Shown piece by piece: positions 6,740-8,738 of a stretch of 8,738 nt of DNA. The DNA is from Candidatus Thalassarchaeaceae archaeon. Lineage in GTDB: Archaea; Thermoplasmatota; Poseidoniia; Poseidoniales; Thalassarchaeaceae. The DNA is taken from positions 1 to 8,738 of the forward strand of contig JAQXFF010000154.1 in assembly GCA_029250425.1 (NCBI GenBank). Direction: 5' to 3'. Both the position numbers and the translations under genes were made by a program. Within the stretch, counting starts at the first letter, position 1. Each line of letters begins with the position of its first letter. Below the pieces are notes generated by a model. The model saw nothing but the letters and a program-made list of their open reading frames with translations. It was not told the DNA's origin and made no database searches.

Positions 6740-6756
6740 CGCCCCCGTAGGGGGCG
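6740..6756. repeat. GC-rich 7-3-7 inverted repeat in the divergent intergenic region
   Basis: CGCCCCC-GTA-GGGGGCG, with perfect 7-bp arms and a 3-nt centre, in a locally GC-rich patch (6739-6760). It lies between the KaiC-like gene (minus) and the coiled-coil/PurP operon (plus), upstream of the plus-strand TATA-like box. A hairpin, an operator or a barrier between divergent promoters are all possible. Confidence 0.5.
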
Positions 6757-6773
6757 GGGCTGGAGAGCAGCGA

Positions 6774-6780
6774 TTATATG
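6774..6780 (+). promoter_or_regulatory. Candidate TATA box for the coiled-coil/PurP operon
   Basis: TTATATG preceded by purine-rich sequence (GAGAGCAGCGA). Typical archaeal spacing would start the transcript near 6802-6804, leaving a leader of about 40 nt containing the hairpin at 6810-6826 and the GGTGAT at 6832. Confidence 0.45.
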
Positions 6781-6782
6781 GC

Positions 6783-6837
6783 ATCGCCATTTGGCAAGGT
6801 TGACTGAAAGCCTGACTGTGTCAGGCCAAATGGTGAT
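6783..6837 (+). promoter_or_regulatory. Nested inverted repeats ending at the Shine-Dalgarno (candidate cis-regulatory element)
   Basis: Outer arms ATCGCCATTTG (6783-6793) and CAAATGGTGAT (6827-6837) pair over 11 positions with one G-T wobble. Inside them is a perfect hairpin GCCTGAC-TGT-GTCAGGC (6810-6826), directly abutting the 3' outer arm. Sixteen bases (6794-6809) remain unpaired on the 5' side. The 3' outer arm contains GGTGAT, the ribosome-binding core for the ATG at 6843, so pairing would hide it. If transcription starts near 6803, only the inner hairpin is in RNA, and the outer repeat would act in DNA. Confidence 0.5.
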
Positions 6838-6842
6838 CTCAA

Positions 6843-7733
6843 ATGAATGACGTCGTACCAGAACTCAAAAGACTACGCGGAATTTCGGATCTGAAGGCCA
6901 CTAATAATCGCGACATACGCGATGGACTGAATGGAAAAATGAGGGAGCATATCGGTACTCGGAACACTTTCAACAGTGAAGTTCGAGAATTGATTTCAGA
7001 AGTTCAACACCAAAAAGGAATCCGGGATGAAGCGAACGGAACAGTTCGTGAAGCAAAATCAGACCGTGCAGAAAAAAATCAAGAAGTTCGTACTGCTAAA
7101 GACAGGGTCCGTGAATTGGATCCAAAAACAGAACAACGTGGAGCTCAAAACGACCGCCGTGGACGACGTGACAAAGAAGATACTCCCGCTTCGCTGCGTC
7201 GTAAAATTGAGGCCTTAGATCGAGAATTTGAGCTAGGGAAGCATACAGGTAGCAATGAGAAAAAAGCCATGCACACTATGAAGGCATTGAAGAGGAAATT
7301 GCGCGATATGGCTGAAAAGGAGGACTCAAATGTTGAACTCAAAGAAGCGCGCAAAACACTTGCTGAAGCAATTGATGCTCAGGAAGCCTCTCACCAAATC
7401 GTTGAAGAAGCAGCAAAAATCGCGCAGGAAGCTCATGATTTGATGTTGAGATTGAGCGAAGAAGTCGACAAATTACGTGAACAAGCGGATGCGAGTCAGG
7501 CTCAAGTTCGTCGGGCAAAGCGTGAAGCCGATCGTGCTCATCAAACATATATTGTGAGTTTGAGATGCCTACACTCAATCCATGACATCATACGAGCAAG
7601 GGACAACAGAGATGCTGGAATCGATTCTGGTAAATCTACACGGGTAGAGGTTCAGGACTTGATGTCCAAACTCATGTCTGGTGAAACCTTGTCTACAGAC
7701 GAATTGATGGCTCTGCAGCGAAGTGGTGGTTAA
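6843..7733 (+). CDS. Coiled-coil protein with C-terminal SGExLS module, COG1340-like (paralogue D)
   Basis: A 296-residue soluble, highly charged protein with no signal or membrane segment. Coiled arm one spans about 15-92. A polar linker (92-116) leads to the loop 'SLRRKIEALDREFELGKHTGSNEKK' region (117-141), with the same 'GKH' turn as the protein at 3338-4150. Arm two runs about 142-255 and includes 'AQEAHDLMLRLSEEVDKLRE', a pattern I associate with archaeal COG1340 proteins. The C-terminal module 268-296 (SGETLSTDELMALQRSG) matches the end of the protein at 4147-5160. COG1340 proteins have sometimes been labelled phosphoserine-phosphatase-like, but no phosphatase motif is visible here. 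Start ATG at 6843 with GGTGAT 5 nt upstream inside the inverted repeat. First gene of an operon with the PurP-family ligase 4 nt downstream. Confidence 0.75.
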   Translation: MNDVVPELKRLRGISDLKATNNRDIRDGLNGKMREHIGTRNTFNSEVRELISEVQHQKGIRDEANGTVREAKSDRAEKNQEVRTAKDRVRELDPKTEQRGAQNDRRGRRDKEDTPASLRRKIEALDREFELGKHTGSNEKKAMHTMKALKRKLRDMAEKEDSNVELKEARKTLAEAIDAQEASHQIVEEAAKIAQEAHDLMLRLSEEVDKLREQADASQAQVRRAKREADRAHQTYIVSLRCLHSIHDIIRARDNRDAGIDSGKSTRVEVQDLMSKLMSGETLSTDELMALQRSGG

Positions 7734-7737
7734 TCCG

Positions 7738-8738
7738 ATGATTGGCTCCGACAACATCCAGTCCATTCTGGAGGATTATGACCGCCTCAAATTGCGAATC
7801 GGGATGACGGCAAGTCATAGCGCCTTGGATATCTGTGATGGTGCGATAGAGGAAGGTTTTCCAACCGTTGCATATTGTCAAAAAGGTCGGGAAAAAACGT
7901 ACTCTGAGTACTTCAGAACCAAGAGAAATTCTTCTGGCCGTGTAATTCGTGGTATGGTCGATAAAGCCATTGTGCTCGATTCATTCAATGATGTAATGGC
8001 TCCTGACTTCCAGCAACAAATGCGCGAACGAAATGTTGTATACATCCCAAATCGATCATTTACATCTTACAGCCCAATCGAACGGATTGAAAATGATTTC
8101 AACGTTCCTTTATTCGGAAGCAGAAACATGCTGCGAATGGAAGAACGTACTGAAGAACAAGATTACTACTGGATTCTGGAACAAGCGGGTTTACCATACC
8201 CTGAAGCGATTGAAAATCCAGAGGATATTGACTGCTTGGTAATTGTCAAATTGCACCATGCGCAGAAGAAACTTGAACGGGGATTCTTCACTTGTTCATC
8301 ATTTGAGGAATACACCCAAAAAGCATCCATCTTACTAAGAGAAGGTGTAATTGATCAATCCAGCCTCGATGGTGCTCGTATTGAGCGTTATGTGATTGGC
8401 CCGGTTTTCAACCTGAACTTTTTCTACAGCCCACTAGCCGAAGATATGCCAAAGCTAGAGTTACTCGGTGTTGATTGGCGGTTCGAATCATCACTCGACG
8501 GTCATGTTAGACTGCCCGCACCACAACAGATGTCAATGCCGGCTCATCAACAGATACCAGAAATGACTGTTGTTGGACATAATACTGCTACAATTCGAGA
8601 GAGTTTGCTGGAAAAAGCGTTTGAACTAGGTGAGAAATTCATCACAGCAAGTAAAGAGCACTACGACCCTGGCATCATCGGACCATTCTGCTTACAAACT
8701 TGTATCGATAAGGACATGGACTACTACATCTATGATGT
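7738..8738 (+). CDS. purP: PurP-family ATP-grasp ligase (formate-phosphoribosylaminoimidazolecarboxamide ligase family), partial at window end
   Basis: 333 codons are visible; the frame is open at the edge, and the family is usually about 360-390 residues, so only the C-terminus is missing. PurP makes FAICAR from AICAR, formate and ATP, the penultimate step of archaeal IMP synthesis. Visible motifs are 'ASHSAL' (25-30), 'EGFPTVAYCQKGREKTY' (39-55), 'IPNRSF' (103-108), 'PLFGSRNMLRMEER' (124-137), the ATP-grasp lysine strand 'LVIVK' (167-171), 'IERYVIG' (215-221), 'IRESLLEKAFELGE' (286-299) and 'GPFCLQT' (315-321). The segment after the lysine is 'LHHAQKKLERGFF' rather than the glycine-rich 'GAKGGKGYF' I recall from characterised PurP, placing it with the divergent paralogue group. 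Start ATG at 7738, 4 nt after the coiled-coil stop; upstream GGTGG is only a weak ribosome site. Family membership is secure; FAICAR synthetase activity is less so. Confidence 0.88.
   Translation, partial: MIGSDNIQSILEDYDRLKLRIGMTASHSALDICDGAIEEGFPTVAYCQKGREKTYSEYFRTKRNSSGRVIRGMVDKAIVLDSFNDVMAPDFQQQMRERNVVYIPNRSFTSYSPIERIENDFNVPLFGSRNMLRMEERTEEQDYYWILEQAGLPYPEAIENPEDIDCLVIVKLHHAQKKLERGFFTCSSFEEYTQKASILLREGVIDQSSLDGARIERYVIGPVFNLNFFYSPLAEDMPKLELLGVDWRFESSLDGHVRLPAPQQMSMPAHQQIPEMTVVGHNTATIRESLLEKAFELGEKFITASKEHYDPGIIGPFCLQTCIDKDMDYYIYD

Noticed and set aside
6720..6842. A tRNA or stable structural RNA gene in the 170-bp intergenic region
   Set aside because: No cloverleaf, anticodon arm or T-loop pattern could be built; the inverted repeats fit promoter or leader elements better.
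6830..6850. A six-codon upstream frame (ATG at 6830, TGA at 6848-6850) overlapping the start of the third coiled-coil gene
   Set aside because: Its ATG falls within the outer inverted-repeat arm just before the Shine-Dalgarno, and it has no ribosome-binding site of its own; probably chance.
1..8738. CRISPR array, insertion sequence, toxin-antitoxin or restriction genes
   Set aside because: No regularly spaced direct repeats, transposase motifs or small toxin/antitoxin pairs were seen on either strand; the window reads as a chromosomal segment.

Overview
The window looks archaeal and is most consistent with a marine euryarchaeote of the Poseidoniia (Marine Group II) type. This is an inference with no database search behind it. 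Supporting signs are a PurP-family ATP-grasp ligase, a KaiC-like single-domain RecA ATPase, a Roadblock/LC7-like protein, a DtxR/FeoA regulator, GGTGAT Shine-Dalgarno cores, TATA-like boxes, and a large sequon-rich surface protein. No rRNA, tRNA, CRISPR array or insertion sequence was seen, and coding density is very high.

Left block, minus strand (3-3237): a secreted, C-terminally anchored surface protein of about 859 residues has CARDB-like beta-sandwich repeats outside, one membrane helix, and two zinc ribbons inside. Four bases later follows a DtxR/MntR-type metal-dependent repressor with a FeoA-like C-terminal domain. A 100-bp divergent intergenic region (3238-3337) with a perfect 8-3-8 inverted repeat separates this pair from the next operon.

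Middle block, plus strand (3338-5992): two coiled-coil proteins (4-bp ATGA overlap), a RimI-like GNAT acetyltransferase (4-nt gap) and a small Roadblock/LC7-like protein form one compact operon. Its last stop codon overlaps the stop codon of a convergent KaiC-like ATPase (minus strand, 5989-6672).

Right block, plus strand (6843-end): after a 170-bp divergent intergenic region rich in inverted repeats comes a third coiled-coil protein and then, after 4 nt, a PurP-family ligase cut by the window edge. All three coiled-coil proteins share one layout (arm, loop, arm), and two end in the same 'SGExLSxxE' module, so they look like paralogues of the archaeal COG1340 type.

The features most worth following up are the structured region before 6843, where one arm of a long inverted repeat contains the Shine-Dalgarno sequence; the three inverted repeats with 3-nt centres, confined to the two divergent intergenic regions; the coiled-coil paralogue set; the membrane zinc-ribbon protein paired with a metal regulator; and the divergent PurP loop. 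No defence or mobile system was recognised.
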